Notes: generated from the sequence alone by a model not told the origin. A DNA stretch of 64,000 nucleotides from Psococerastis gibbosa (GCA_963971405.1 OZ020491.1:21694855-21758854); one strand, 5' to 3'; counted from the first letter of the stretch, positions 42,001 through 45,613 are shown. Translations and numbers: made by a program.

Positions 42001-43482
42001 GGTGCCTACAAAAATGCTTTTAAATGTTTCAAAGGTAATTGCGCCTTGCTTGAGTACGAAAATTTTCACAAATTTTCAAGTAGCCTTTTGTGATATTTCG
42101 GTGATGGCCATACGATAAATAAAAAATAAAATAAGTGATACAATTTGGTCCGTATGCCGGATGTTCCACTTGTCAATTTTTCTTCAATAATTGATGAGAT
42201 TTTTTCTTTACTCTACGTCATTGTCCATTTTAACATCCGCATGTTAAAATTGACCAATAATCATGGAGTAAAATAACGCTTTGCAAACAATAACCATAGA
42301 AATACATTAATATAATATATATATATTATATATATAATATGCCTTACGAGGCACCCGTTAACCATAAGTCAGCTATCAGAGATAATACCAACGCAAAAAA
42401 TATCGAAGTCTTACACATTGCAGCATAGCAGAACGGATACCTGGACCCGGTCAAAAACTTTGTACTTAGCTTGTGCAGGCTACACTTATCACTGGGTTTT
42501 CCCGCCAAATTACGTACTTCTCTTGTGCAGGCTACACTAGCAGCCATATTGATAACGGTCTCCAGCCCCGGGATGACAATAACAAACAAAAATTAAACAA
42601 TGGCGTCGTCTGGATATGATAAATAGGCCCTAATTGTAATTAATTTCTTGAGAACAAACGAATTATTTCATAATTTAAATCATAAAATTTCTTTTAGATT
42701 ATAAAATTAAAAGAAAGACGGCGGGCAAACTTACAAAATTGTAAAAAATTGAAAACAAAAATCGTCAATTATTGAAGACAAGTCGAATGAGGTGTAAAAA
42801 TATAAATATGATATTTCCGCCAATGACATTATCAAAATTGAAGAAAAATTGACAAGTGGAATTATAGCATTGGACATTGGTACAAATATTTTCAAAAATT
42901 GTCAAGTAGCCTTTTGAGATATTTCAATGATAGGCCATTATACTTACTATATACATTACCGTTCCCAATGGGAGTGGTCCAAGAGGACCGGACTCCCCCC
43001 CCCTCTCCCCTTTGAAATAATTTTTTAATGTAAACCTGAATTGTTTGAAGAATTGGAATAAATTTATTTGAGTTTGAACATTGGATAGAATGGACTTTCA
43101 TTAATAAATTACGTTAAAAAAAAATTTGGAGCACCCCCCCCCCCCCGAAATCAAAACGGCCTTGACTATATACGATACATAAAAATGCAGAGGAATTCGT
43201 TTCTACTAATTTCTAAGTGACAGAGCTCAATTAATTTAATCCATAAAATGTAACTTTAAAAAAAACTGCTAGTATGGGTGTTCGGATGACTCTTAAATTG
43301 TAAAAACGGTTCCAACCTTGCGTTTCGAATATACTGTACTACTGTGTTTCTTTATTATTGTTGCAGGTGAAATCCAGAGAAAAGGAATGGTATATCCGGT
43401 CACGCCGGATATTTATAGAACGTTACTCAATCGCCTTCGTTTAGAAGGCTTTGACTCGACGGAGAGCTCGGAATGGTTGTAA
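3922..43482 (+). CDS. AASS: AASS gene, 18 coding exons: bifunctional LKR/SDH
   Basis: Alpha-aminoadipic semialdehyde synthase works in the mitochondrial matrix. The N-terminal half (lysine-ketoglutarate reductase) condenses lysine with 2-oxoglutarate to saccharopine using NADPH. The C-terminal half (saccharopine dehydrogenase) splits it with NAD+ to glutamate and aminoadipic semialdehyde. The joined exons give about 935 residues after restoring one base, against about 926 in the human enzyme. Residues 1-23 resemble a mitochondrial presequence (R, Q, S, no acids). The reductase spans about 24-475 ([32 protein letters not shown]). The dehydrogenase begins at about 489 with the dinucleotide-binding motif [10 protein letters not shown] and continues with [20 protein letters not shown]. 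All splice sites are GT-AG and phases agree. Exon 11 has a one-base deletion (27741-27745). Most introns are inflated by transposons; intron 12 contains the assembly gap. Confidence 0.93.
4139..4224. repeat. Facing poly-G and poly-C tracts in AASS intron 1
   Basis: A run of G near 4140 and a run of C near 4210 face each other across about 55 bases. They resemble the subterminal tracts of the hAT-like elements listed below, but clear ends and target duplications were not found. Confidence 0.4.
5217..5555 (+). pseudogene. CR1/Jockey-like LINE C-terminal remnant
   Basis: One frame reads [40 protein letters not shown] and [20 protein letters not shown] to a stop. It is colinear with the C-terminus of the intact LINE ORF at 13628-16516 ([46 protein letters not shown]). 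A stop directly upstream marks the point of decay. It lies in AASS intron 1, sense strand. Confidence 0.8.
5640..5936 (+). pseudogene. 3' end of a different LINE (RNase-H-tail/CCHC type)
   Basis: The frame reads [20 protein letters not shown], then [19 protein letters not shown] and ends at a stop. This [10 protein letters not shown]...C-C...H...C pattern is the hallmark of the C-terminus of I/Ingi-type and related non-LTR elements. The 3' UTR may continue to about 6200. The fragment is 5'-truncated and follows the CR1-like remnant without a visible target duplication. Confidence 0.75.
6618..6773 (+). CDS. AASS: AASS exon 2
   Basis: Fifty-two codons in phase 0/0 contain [18 protein letters not shown] and [10 protein letters not shown]. 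This is the start of the alanine dehydrogenase/PNT-like N domain of the reductase and matches the human exon almost residue for residue. Confidence 0.93.
7259..7435 (+). CDS. AASS: AASS exon 3
   Basis: Fifty-nine codons, phase 0/0, include [14 protein letters not shown] and [16 protein letters not shown], both highly conserved in lysine-ketoglutarate reductases. Acceptor TTTCAG, donor GTAGAC. Confidence 0.93.
7808..7960 (+). CDS. AASS: AASS exon 4
   Basis: Fifty-one codons, phase 0/0, include [30 protein letters not shown] and [11 protein letters not shown], conserved in the reductase domain. A family A transposon copy begins only about 9 bases after the exon, leaving just GTAAAAAT of native intron. 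Confidence 0.93.
7969..8805 (-). mobile_element. Family A repeat, copy 2 (reverse)
   Basis: Begins AAGAACCGGTCCGAG, has GCTTTCCAATTTAT at 7997-8010 and ends with ATAAATTGGAAAGC at 8792-8805. A repeat tail containing AAGGCTATAAAGTCTT sits inside near 8235-8330. The copy starts 9 bases after AASS exon 4. Confidence 0.8.
8840..8995. mobile_element. hAT-like short element, left end CAGGGACGGATCC
   Basis: The left end and the following CTAGTTGTGGGTCAAAATAG and TTAGAGCGTAATAAATTAA match the complete element at 63535-63687. The right terminus is degenerate, so the end coordinate is approximate. Confidence 0.5.
9069..9181. repeat. Inverted repeat, ~30-bp arms
   Basis: TACCGATTGGCCACAATCTT near 9069 is mirrored by AAGATTATGGCCAATAATCG near 9160. 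Probably a small foldback element; no target duplication was recognised. Confidence 0.6.
9998..10417. mobile_element. hAT non-autonomous element with TAGAG ends and 8-bp target duplication
   Basis: Termini TAGAGGTCGGCGATA and TATCGCCGATCTCTA fit the hAT YARNG rule. The flanking 8-mers ATTGAAGC (9990-9997 and 10418-10425) are identical. The interior is packed with ATCGATAT and TATCG motifs, as in hAT elements with TAGGGCTGGGCGATA-type ends in other animals. No transposase. Confidence 0.88.
10548..10590 (-). repeat. Solo terminus of family A
   Basis: GAACCGGTCCGAGTTTACTC and GAACATGCTT occur without the body of the element, followed by unrelated sequence. A truncated copy. Confidence 0.6.
10880..11285 (+). 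repeat. Dispersed repeat X-prime
   Basis: Landmarks: TTTCTAACGCCTGCTTTCAG, a G run, CACCTCGGGGAAGG, GATTATAGTGGATTCCGAAC, CACACGATTAAATCGGAGG and GTGCACACTACCAAG. Related copies lie at 33552-33985 and 52610-52745 with a fragment at 27895-27960. It shares its middle with repeat X (13128, 19062). Class unknown; a SINE is possible. Confidence 0.6.
11543..11612 (+). repeat. tRNA-like sequence, probably SINE-derived
   Basis: TTAGTTCAGTGGTCAG resembles an internal A box and AGACTCGAATCCC a B box at roughly tRNA spacing, and the flanks GACGGA and TCCGT could pair. The anticodon arm is poor, so this is more likely a retroposed relic than a working tRNA. Confidence 0.3.
11853..12078 (+). CDS. AASS: AASS exon 5
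   Basis: Entered in phase 0 and left in phase 1, this exon encodes [42 protein letters not shown] and the following AQEVFQELP, the reductase core with its glycine-rich turn. A truncated LINE lies 38 bases past the donor. Confidence 0.93.
12117..12570 (-). pseudogene. 5'-truncated LINE tail with target duplication TACAGGAT
   Basis: On the minus strand a frame reads [26 protein letters not shown], then [20 protein letters not shown] and ends at a stop, followed by a UTR and a T run (A tail) at 12117. The 8-mer TACAGGAT flanks it exactly at 12109-12116 and 12571-12578. This is the RNase H/zinc-knuckle tail of a non-LTR retrotransposon. It lies 38 bases inside AASS intron 5; a relative is at 24739. 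Confidence 0.88.
12907..13034 (+). CDS. AASS: AASS exon 6
   Basis: The split valine codon from exon 5 is completed here. Conserved stretches are [27 protein letters not shown] and HPERYISTF, matching the human H-P-E-R-Y-I segment. It ends at GTAAGC in phase 0. Confidence 0.92.
13128..13400 (+). repeat. Repeat X, left part of a copy split by a LINE
   Basis: Matches the uninterrupted reverse copy at 19062-19350, up to ACCATGTTTCCCTA. The rest of the same copy resumes at 16640 with CCTACCGGCACTG. A TAGTAG patch marks one end. Confidence 0.8.
13401..16639 (-). mobile_element. Full-length CR1/Jockey-group LINE, antisense in AASS intron 6
   Basis: The element runs from about 16639 (5' end) to an (AAT)n tail at 13401-13424. 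It interrupts repeat X: the empty site, visible in the copy at 19062, reads TTTCCCTACCGG, and CCTA is repeated at both junctions. It has a 5' leader of about 120 bases, one ORF and a ~200-base 3' UTR. No separate ORF1 is present. The intact ORF suggests recent insertion. Confidence 0.88.
13628..16516 (-). CDS. LINE ORF: AP-endonuclease plus reverse transcriptase, 962 residues
   Basis: Encodes the machinery for target-primed reverse transcription. The endonuclease occupies about residues 1-222, with the conserved Glu in SESW (41), GD in IGDINQD (143-144), IDH (187-189) and SDH (212-214). The reverse transcriptase lies at about 470-730, with [21 protein letters not shown], the catalytic Asp in QIDLSKCFD (586), the [13 protein letters not shown] block and FADD (679-680). 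The tail contains [18 protein letters not shown] and [15 protein letters not shown]. No internal stop or frameshift. QGSGLGP instead of the usual GS-V-LGP and HVQPA in the YRP block are mildly unusual. The clade is judged from layout (Jockey/CR1 group); a phylogeny would decide. Confidence 0.9.
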   Translation of the reverse strand: MKLNIFYCNARSLRKSFDKLTVLLSSEMCKNNDYQLIVVSESWVGEKEFNIFKLPGYTGVLRERSWGRSGGVALFIRQDLDYKIIASLGNKEHESLLINIKLGNDIFRILCSYRNINSKVTRFINVLDGLLSSHNTSFDVLIGDINQDLNDDHCPNTTQYINYLSAQGFKSFINCPTRVTETTATTIDHIFVRNTLAQSLTISASCLDVGISDHMCLSISMQSTATPAATKSNKSITFWDNRMVNYHLCQVDWEAVGLYSTDDVDVAYSIIEKEITRATLKSTETKTITSKNRKRKEWITHELISLCNKKNKLYKLSARNPFNQQLQEELKSTNARLKHKIKTTKEQYYFEKFQGAKTPKEFWQIANSVVKPEKKSYINSVNIEGEKINTEGHEKQVADYFNSYYASIAESLLKENGITECMPIPHLIKEPSSMFSPHLSIQEVERAFIKLKRKKSRGYDGISCELLKDCQEPLLRPLHHLFDLSLRIGRYPTALKVSKIVPIYKDGDASQASQYRPVHVQPAIGKLLETCVQTRILKYLDSTNYLSPNQFGFRAGVSTENAIFELIDAMIEGLERGERVATVQIDLSKCFDVVNHSIAVEKLKCLGINGSLLEWFRSYFSDRRQIVQITSPKGTANSSPLPIKHGIFQGSGLGPLIFLIYTNQLSNIPIKSKMVTFADDIGIVVRAPDSERLQQEIENDTKKVMTWIKQHKLIPNLKKTKVMYPSYRQTNSVNRNLIYNGQIIEEINEIKYLGITIDNKLTWKPHIDKLQKNLRSISYILYNLRRFFPQSALITLYKAWYQAKLSYCIGIWGGAAATHIQPLRTAQNYTVKTLTRSHRWSHSNTIYKMNKLLPINLIYNKNLLMFTTKHIATINTRNNARQHTTRSTAYHTLPLPHWNLTNSRRSLRYKATTLYNLLTKDLHSNKHEYPTVDNDNTDKNTRTAIYKTIIRIWTRKELDKLQ
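16640..16725 (+). repeat. Repeat X, right part of the split copy
   Basis: CCTACCGGCACTGTGCACAC through CAACTTGGTAAGGCGGCCGG continues the repeat broken at 13400 by the LINE. A family A copy follows immediately. Confidence 0.75.
16729..17588 (-). mobile_element. Family A repeat, copy 3 (reverse)
   Basis: Starts GAACCGGTCCGAGTTAACTC, carries TGACGTCACTGG near 16868, G and C runs, and GACAGACAGACAGAGCG near 17425, and ends near TTGGATAGC. ORFs here are repeat artefacts. Confidence 0.8.
17970..18721. mobile_element. TTAA-flanked inverted-repeat element, long form
   Basis: Bounded by TTAAGAGTGTAC and GTACACTCTTAA, with inner arms sharing CCGTAGGAAA-TGGCA and the following ~200 bases in inverted order. 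The centre includes a second palindrome (CATGCAAATATTTTATAA near 18147). TTAA duplication is typical of piggyBac-type transposons, though these ends lack the usual CCY start. A shorter relative is at 46951. Confidence 0.7.
18775..18975 (+). mobile_element. tRNA-derived SINE (family S1)
   Basis: Contains the B-box-like GGTTCGAGTCCCACAC, the body ATTTTCTGGCCATG-TTCGG and GAGTGTAAGAGAGGGC, and a 3' hairpin GGGC-TTTACA-GCCC followed by AACTCCGCTA and an A-rich tail. Other copies: 40196-40395, 44162-44365 and 54893-55092. Confidence 0.8.
19062..19350 (-). repeat. Repeat X, uninterrupted copy (reverse)
   Basis: Runs from GGCCGCCATACCAAGTTG to the CTACTACTA patch near 19340. It provides the empty-site sequence for the LINE insertion at 13401-16639. 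Confidence 0.75.
19751..19880 (+). CDS. AASS: AASS exon 7
   Basis: After a CTGCAG acceptor, the peptide [20 protein letters not shown] continues to [11 protein letters not shown]. It aligns with human [20 protein letters not shown] and ends in phase 1 at GTAAGT. Confidence 0.92.
19924..19996 (-). repeat. Short repeat tail with AAGACTATAAAGTCTT hairpin
   Basis: TTTATTGCA-ATGAACAAAAGGCGAACAATAAG and the hairpin match the fragment inside 8262-8320. Probably the 3' end of a LINE or SINE. Confidence 0.55.
20635..21420 (+). repeat. Dispersed repeat R with a hAT insertion
   Basis: Begins AAATCCCTTTCGGCTCTGGC and continues after the hAT element (20715-20889) with AATAAAAAATAAAAAATAGG, ACACACTTGTGTTCC, AATCGGCCGCCATCTTGGAA and CGCCGTCTCAATAGGTAGAT. 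Other copies: 32190-32842 and, reversed, about 51780-52150; fragments lie at 19560-19680 and 30830-30920. Coding content not seen. Confidence 0.65.
20715..20889. mobile_element. hAT-like short element, CAAGGCCGTAG ends, G-tract type
   Basis: Left end CAAGGCCGTAGTCAGG, right end CCTTGGCTACGGGCTTG. Flanking 8-mers ATGCTACA and ATGCTACC differ at one base. Poly-G runs lie about 20 bases inside the left end and about 50 bases inside the right end. Confidence 0.82.
21524..21704. mobile_element. hAT-like short element with exact target duplication GCTCTACT
   Basis: Left end CAGGGGGGCAGGGGG, right end GCTGCATCCGTCCCTG, flanked by GCTCTACT at 21516-21523 and 21705-21712. The interior shares TTTATTACGCTCT and AACTACCCCC with the element at 63535 in reverse. 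Confidence 0.88.
21718..21862. mobile_element. hAT-like short element, CATGGCCGTGCCCAG ends
   Basis: Right end TGAGCACGGCCATG mirrors the left end. Flanks ACTGCAGG and AATGCAGG match at 7 of 8. The element sits only 13 bases beyond the preceding one and 58 bases before AASS exon 8. A long C run lies just inside its right end. Confidence 0.82.
21921..22065 (+). CDS. AASS: AASS exon 8
   Basis: Contains [20 protein letters not shown] and [19 protein letters not shown], nearly identical to other animal AASS proteins. Phase 1 in and phase 2 out. The acceptor is only 59 bases past the end of a hAT-like element. Confidence 0.93.
22144..22548. mobile_element. TTAA-flanked element with GTCCATTAAT inverted ends
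   Basis: Left end TTAAGGGTTTGTCCATTAAT, right end (reverse) TTAATTCCGTCCATTAATTA, both continuing with a GTGATG-like block. C-rich subterminal stretches occur at both sides. Ends of the type CCGTCCATTAATTACGT are widespread in animal MITEs. Confidence 0.65.
23085..23195 (-). repeat. S1-related 3' tail
   Basis: Reverse strand reads GAGTGTAAGAAAGGGC-CCGAA-GCCCTAATTCCGCCAG, matching the S1 SINE tail but with a different loop. The tRNA-like head is not visible. Confidence 0.6.
23560..24175 (-). repeat. LINE tail duplicated with AGT microsatellites
   Basis: Minus strand contains LINE-tail pieces such as [11 protein letters not shown] and RDDWRSV. A segment of about 130 bases (from GTACAACGCTACACC to CAATAGTAG) occurs at 23606 and again at 23891, separated by about 135 bases of (AGT)n with AGC interruptions and followed by a second such tract to 24170. 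The whole is a ~290-bp tandem duplication in AASS intron 8. The open frames of poly-Ser or poly-Thr here are microsatellite artefacts. Confidence 0.75.
24336..24507 (+). CDS. AASS: AASS exon 9
   Basis: Encodes [28 protein letters not shown] and [12 protein letters not shown], the end of the reductase half. It completes the serine codon from exon 8 and ends in phase 0 before GTAAGA. Confidence 0.92.
24515..24735 (-). pseudogene. LINE C-terminal remnant (GRPRKA...TAQDRE type)
   Basis: Minus strand reads [11 protein letters not shown], then [20 protein letters not shown], the tail found in many RTE/Jockey-related endonuclease-reverse transcriptases. It begins within 10 bases of the exon 9 donor. 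Confidence 0.65.
24739..25035 (-). pseudogene. 5'-truncated LINE tail, relative of 12117-12570
   Basis: Minus strand encodes [20 protein letters not shown] with the same UTR (CACAGGTAACACCTGTACCC) and an A tail seen as T run at 24739-24753. Possible 7-bp duplication TATAACC at 24732-24738 and 25036-25042. Confidence 0.75.
25075..25320 (-). pseudogene. RTE/Jockey-like LINE fragment
   Basis: Minus strand, with stops, reads [30 protein letters not shown] and MLRIR. This matches the usual YGSETWTL...LEAFEMWCYRRMLKI stretch of endonuclease-reverse transcriptases. Its left part feeds the 144-bp array that follows. Confidence 0.7.
25262..26394. repeat. 144-bp tandem array, about 7.9 copies
   Basis: AGGAACTTCTTC recurs at 25461, 25605, 25749, 25893, 26037, 26181 and 26325, exactly 144 bases apart, after a first AGGA at 25317. 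Units are nearly identical; units 1 and 4 share TATAGTCCACG while the others read TATTGTCCCCG. The unit includes part of the LINE fragment at its left. It lies in AASS intron 9. Confidence 0.95.
26999..27069 (+). CDS. AASS: AASS exon 10 (short)
   Basis: Encodes [20 protein letters not shown] and AANK, matching the human linker region VIASNGTLPDKYKYIQTLRE. It is preceded by a 12-T tract plus GTCAG, and leaves in phase 2 through GTAAGT. It was too short to stand out as an open frame and was found by similarity. Confidence 0.88.
27711..27831 (+). CDS. AASS: AASS exon 11 (interdomain linker and dehydrogenase Rossmann start; one-base frameshift)
   Basis: From the incoming phase the first part reads [11 protein letters not shown]; the second part, one frame over, reads [20 protein letters not shown], the NAD-binding GxGxxx motif of saccharopine dehydrogenase. 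The shift falls in the AAAAA run at 27741-27745. As printed, the frame hits TAG right after the run, giving a reductase-only product of about 490 residues. No alternative acceptor in the exon restores the frame. A sequencing or assembly error, a polymorphism, or a real lesion are all possible. Confidence 0.88.
28303..28376 (+). repeat. tRNA-like head of a SINE
   Basis: GTGGTCCAGCGGTTAAGAG resembles an A box and GTGGGTTCAAATCCCGC a B box plus T arm. The downstream CATATCCTCTAATTTCGG is shared with 30930-30985, where GGTTCGAAACCCCCCAAGTC also precedes it, so this is a dispersed SINE. A functional tRNA cannot be excluded, but the acceptor stem is poor. Confidence 0.5.
28771..29011 (+). CDS. AASS: AASS exon 12
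   Basis: Enters in phase 1 and leaves in phase 2. Contains [40 protein letters not shown] and [13 protein letters not shown], conserved in saccharopine dehydrogenase. Confidence 0.93.
29585..29784. other. Assembly gap, 200 N
   Basis: Unknown bases in AASS intron 12. The round length suggests a scaffolding placeholder. Sequence from 29165 to 29584 shows no recognised gene. Confidence 0.98.
30930..30985 (+). repeat. SINE fragment, same family as 28303
   Basis: GGTTCGAAACCCCCCAAGTC followed by TATAACCTCTAATTTCGG. The region around it to 31735 holds a repeat R fragment and otherwise nothing recognised. Confidence 0.5.
31759..31931. mobile_element. hAT-like short element without clear target duplication
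   Basis: Left end CAAGGCCGTGCCCAGG, right end CCCTGGGCACGGCACAG, with a G run just inside. The flanks CACATCCT and CCCTGTGG do not match, so the insertion is old or rearranged. Confidence 0.6.
31940..32180 (+). pseudogene. LINE C-terminal remnant (CPLC tail), better copy
   Basis: Reads [39 protein letters not shown] and [13 protein letters not shown] to a stop, matching the RLxTGHDYLxxHLHRIGI...CPLC...H-L-CP tail of non-LTR elements. The 3' UTR continues into repeat R at about 32190, which suggests repeat R is this LINE's 3' end. Confidence 0.75.
32270..32440. mobile_element. hAT-like short element with exact duplication GCTACCTA
   Basis: Left end CAAGGGTGGATTTTGCC, right end AAATTCGCCCTTG, flanked by GCTACCTA at 32262-32269 and 32441-32448. 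Poly-G tracts lie near both ends. It sits in repeat R two bases from where another hAT element entered the copy at 20635. Confidence 0.9.
32843..33220. mobile_element. Foldback MITE next to AASS exon 13
   Basis: Arms share GGTGACGTGGTAGCAGACAT, TTCAAGACTTAGACGGGGTT and GCAATGACATTGACGG-type blocks over roughly 100 bases each. The core has TTGATCAATGATCATAGAGT. The right end finishes CCCCGCCTAA; the outer left end is missing. A sister copy with both ends is at 59215. Confidence 0.85.
33248..33497 (+). CDS. AASS: AASS exon 13
   Basis: Longest exon. Contains [40 protein letters not shown] and [12 protein letters not shown], the signature core of the dehydrogenase. A foldback transposon ends 27 bases before it, so the splice branch point probably sits at the transposon edge. 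Confidence 0.94.
33552..33985 (-). repeat. Repeat X-prime, reverse copy
   Basis: Begins CCAACGGCCTCACCATG and carries CCCAAGTGGTTCGGAATTCA and CCCCCGAGGTAAAAGAGTC, the complement of 10880-11285. Confidence 0.6.
34095..34225 (+). mobile_element. SINE-like repeat, family S2
   Basis: Contains GAAGACGTGTTGTAACTCAA, CACGGGTA and AGGCAACTGAAGAGGTCAAT. Other copies: 39958-40105 and 57525-57665 (+), 43965-44110 and 52310-52400 (-), and a piece at 57330-57420. The best copies start GTGGTAGCTTGT..CGAGTCT, suggesting a tRNA-like head. Confidence 0.6.
34652..34822. mobile_element. MITE with GCAGCCTGATCGAGGC inverted ends, copy 1
   Basis: The right end GCCTCGATCAGGCTGC mirrors the left exactly, followed on both sides by GATTATAATAC-type sequence. 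A second copy is at 60573-60747. No target duplication is visible in either. Confidence 0.85.
35310..35442. mobile_element. hAT-like fragment, right end AGATCCGCCCCTG
   Basis: Shares GACCCACAACTAACCCC with the 21524 and 63535 elements, and the terminal GATCCGCCCCTG is typical of hAT ends (CAGGGGCGGATC reversed). The left end is unclear. Confidence 0.6.
36485..36653 (+). CDS. AASS: AASS exon 14
   Basis: Contains [37 protein letters not shown], conserved in the dehydrogenase (human FFPGLNLEGYPNRDST). Phase 0 in and 1 out. A 224-bp tandem array starts about 67 bases after it. Confidence 0.93.
36721..37826. repeat. 224-bp tandem array, five units, related to family A
   Basis: TTAGTAGAAGAAAATC recurs at 36721, 36946, 37169, 37393 and 37618. 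The unit reads GTGGTCGAA...ATGTCCCAGGAACCCAAA...CTGTCCGTCTGTC, a diverged form of the first ~200 bases of family A. Open frames here are repeat artefacts. It lies just after AASS exon 14. Confidence 0.92.
38556..38650 (+). CDS. AASS: AASS exon 15
   Basis: Encodes [20 protein letters not shown] then [12 protein letters not shown], matching the human segment ALNGFVKLGLINREALP...LTW. Phase 1 in, 0 out. Its 3' edge with the donor ACATGG/GTGAGT is copied twice more downstream. Confidence 0.9.
38645..38990 (+). repeat. 166-bp repeat carrying the exon 15 splice donor three times
   Basis: ACATGGGTGAGT occurs at 38645, 38811 and 38977, spaced 166 bases, each preceded by GG-C-GGA/CAGA-type exon-like sequence. 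Units 1 and 2 are nearly identical through CGGAATATCGGATTCGTCAA. Only the first donor gives the correct phase 0 join. Confidence 0.92.
39358..39562 (+). CDS. AASS: AASS exon 16
   Basis: Encodes [30 protein letters not shown] and [14 protein letters not shown], parallel to human KQLLCDLVGIS...LEAAEWLGLLGDE...DALSKHLVMKL. Phase 0 in, phase 1 out. Confidence 0.9.
39958..40105 (+). mobile_element. SINE-like repeat S2
   Basis: Contains GTGCGAGTCTCTACACGCCA, GGAGACGTGTTGTAACTCAA and GGCGACTGAAGAGGTCAAT. Confidence 0.6.
40196..40395 (-). mobile_element. SINE S1 (reverse)
   Basis: Hairpin GGGCTATAAAGCCC, then CAAAGCATGGCCAGAAAATG, GTGGGACTCAAACCAACAAC and CTTTCGGGTGAAAG in the tRNA-like head. The rest of intron 16 up to 40677 shows nothing recognised; in intron 17 a repeat starting GAGTTCCTCCGCC near 41090 also occurs near 26490. 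Confidence 0.75.
40678..40860 (+). CDS. AASS: AASS exon 17
   Basis: Encodes [20 protein letters not shown], then INMVIYG and [20 protein letters not shown], conserved near the C-terminus of saccharopine dehydrogenase (human [20 protein letters not shown]). Phases 1/1. Confidence 0.93.
42163..42862. mobile_element. Inverted-repeat element with GTAAAATAACG/TTTACTCTACG core
   Basis: Outer arms TTCCACTTGTCAATTTTTCT and its complement at 42838-42861. An inner inverted pair TTTACTCTACGTCATTG / AATAATCATGGAGTAAA resembles the core of the foldback MITEs. An (AT)n patch lies at 42309-42340. The flanks CAAGTAGCCTTTTG-GATATTTC occur on both sides at 42078 and 42904, suggesting a large duplication or an element inside an older one. 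Confidence 0.6.
42954..43164. mobile_element. hAT-like short element with exact duplication ACTATATA
   Basis: Left end CATTACCGTTCCC, right end AAAACGGCCTTG; ACTATATA at 42946-42953 and 43165-43172. C runs lie inside both ends. It is in AASS intron 17. Confidence 0.85.
43367..43482 (+). CDS. AASS: AASS exon 18 (stop)
   Basis: Completes the glycine codon and encodes [20 protein letters not shown] plus a short diverged tail ending in SSEWL and TAA. The tail is a little longer than in human. No AATAAA was found between the stop and the SINE sequences near 44160. Confidence 0.92.
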
Positions 43483-43964
43483 ATCATCCACGAAATAGAT
43501 AAATAGAAAACGCTTTGTACACTGCAAATATCACAACATTTATTACGTTTTCCCCTTTTCCGAGCTCACCCTTTTCATTTTGTTCATTTGTCGGCTCTAC
43601 ATCAGAAGAACTGGGTTTCCAAGCATGAAGTTCTTTATTAACCGAAGTTCTTGCCAAACCTAAACCACTAAAAGTCAAACGTTTAATTATTGTTTTTTAT
43701 TAATTGTTTCTCACCATTGCGCAATTTCACGTCTATAATGTATTTTTAGGGCGGATTCGTAATAGAATATACTCGACTTTAAAGACATATTTAGAAAATC
43801 TGCGGTGCCTTATTATTTTCCTTTAGCCATATACAGACGATACAGTTCTGTTAATATAACACGGCAAATTTTAGGGCTGTATTTCGAATTGTTGAGAGAA
43901 ATTTGCCATTGTGGCACACTCTAATTTTTTTTTTTTTTTTTTTTTGAAAAAGTTTATTGCGTAA

Positions 43965-44110
43965 AAGCAATGTAATGAATGTATGCGATTAACCTCTTCA
44001 TCACCTCACTGTTTACTCTAATAGGTACTTGTGTCGAGTTACGACACGTCTCCGATCGCAAGTTGTGTAGAGACTCGCAAGTGCAAGTACAGTGCAAGTA
44101 CGCTACCACC
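43965..44110 (-). mobile_element. SINE-like repeat S2 (reverse)
   Basis: TTAACCTCTTCATCACCTCA, GTGTCGAGTTACGACACGTC and GAGACTCGCAAGTGCAAG are the complement of the S2 pattern. A T run precedes it. Confidence 0.6.
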
Positions 44111-44161
44111 TTGTCTAGAAGGCATTATAAAGTACCAACTATTTTGCTGTTTTTATATTAA

Positions 44162-44365
44162 ATAAATAAATAAGGACTTTTTATTGTTTCTATTACTAAG
44201 CCAACCTAGCGGAGTTAGGGCTATAAAGCCCTCTCTTACACTCAACTAGGAAGGCCCATGACCACCTGCTTTACATGCCCTCCGAAGGATGGTCAGAAAA
44301 TGTAGCCAGTGAGGGACTCGAACCAACAACCTTTCGGGTGAAAGTCAGAGTCCGTACTACATGTC
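44162..44365 (-). mobile_element. SINE S1 (reverse)
   Basis: CCTAGCGGAGTTAGGGCTAT, TACACTCAACTAGGAAGGCC and GGGACTCGAACCAACAACCT, as in the other S1 copies. Confidence 0.8.
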
Positions 44366-44942
44366 TATATTACATTACTTCACCAGTCAATTGCGAGTAT
44401 CTCACCCCACGGCCCTGTATTTGAATTTAAATAAAAATCGGCAGAAATAAACCTGAACTGCGAAATAGCTCAATAAATGAATGCCTGTATGGCCCGTATA
44501 TAAAAAGAAAGTAGGAAAGAAAATTATTTTCCACATTGACGAATTTTATACTAAGATTTATATACTGTATATAATATAAATTATGCCTGCATCGTAATTT
44601 TGTGAGTGAATGAATTCCGTTAAAAGGAAAACGAACCCAGTTCAATCACAGGCACGGTGATATTAAATTCAATAAAATCTACAAACGGTCTCAAACCACT
44701 TAAAATATTTCCATTACAAATTCTCAAATTTCAGCAGTTTTTTACCATTACCATTACCAGGGTACCATTTAGGCATATACTTAGGTGGGTCCTATACAAA
44801 CATCTCGTATCAGACACCTACGGAATATGTACTCGTAAGCATTCAATTTATGAAGCCCATGTATACAGTGTGTACAGAATGCAAAAAATATACACTAAAA
44901 TATTGAAAGGTTGGTTTTTGAAAGGTAGATTACCCGTCTAAC

Positions 44943-45189
44943 TTGGAGCAGATGGTAAACAACGCCAATAACATTAGTGGCGACATAGATAGAAGAAGTA
45001 TAGGATCCATCAGAGCATACTTCGCGAACCTGAGATTACTCAAGTCAATACTTCTATCCAGAGACACTAAGTTAAGGATATGTAAAACCCTATTGCAACA
45101 TACGTTGGGAAACCTGGATTCTTACTCTCAATGAAGCAAACAAACTGCGAGTATTGGAAAGAAAGATAATAAGGAGGATCCTATGCTAA
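44943..45189 (+). pseudogene. RTE-like LINE fragment, left part
   Basis: Reads SIGSIRAYFANLRLLKSILL, TKLRICKTLL and, after a frame change, ETWILTLNEANKLRVLERKI to RRILC. This matches NRAYYANQ-LLKS...KLRIYKTLIRPVVTYGSETWTL of endonuclease-reverse transcriptases. It is interrupted at 45190 by a foldback element and resumes at 45614. Confidence 0.75.
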
Positions 45190-45613
45190 GGCGCTCATTC
45201 CACATACGTACAACGTCAATGAAAATTATGAAATTGAAGGACATTTCAATTTCTCATTGATGGGGGCCATTCCATATGTTTTTTCAAAAATTGACAATTT
45301 TTAATTGAAGCGTATGCGCCAAATTTTTGAAATTTGTTTGCATTTGTTTCTTGAAATTGTATTTGTTTTCTTCGTCGCCTTATTATTTAAACCTTATTAT
45401 AATTTTTATACAGAAATGCTTTCTTTTTAGAGAAATCAATTAAAATAGTTGTACTTGTCATATCCCATGACGCCATTTTTTAATTTTAGTTTGTTTGTTT
45501 GTGATTTTACTCTATGATCAATTGATCATTGCTCAATTGATCATAGAGTAAAATTGAAATGTCCTTCAATTTCATAATTTTCATTGACGTTGTACGTATG
45601 TGGAATGGGCGCC
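45190..45613. mobile_element. 424-bp foldback MITE inside the LINE fragment
   Basis: Ends GGCGCTCATTCCACATACG and CGTATGTGGAATGGGCGCC, with inverted arms matching over about 60 bases (next block ACAACGTCAATGAAAATTAT). Core TACTCTATGATCAATTGATC and its complement. No target duplication is obvious. Confidence 0.9.
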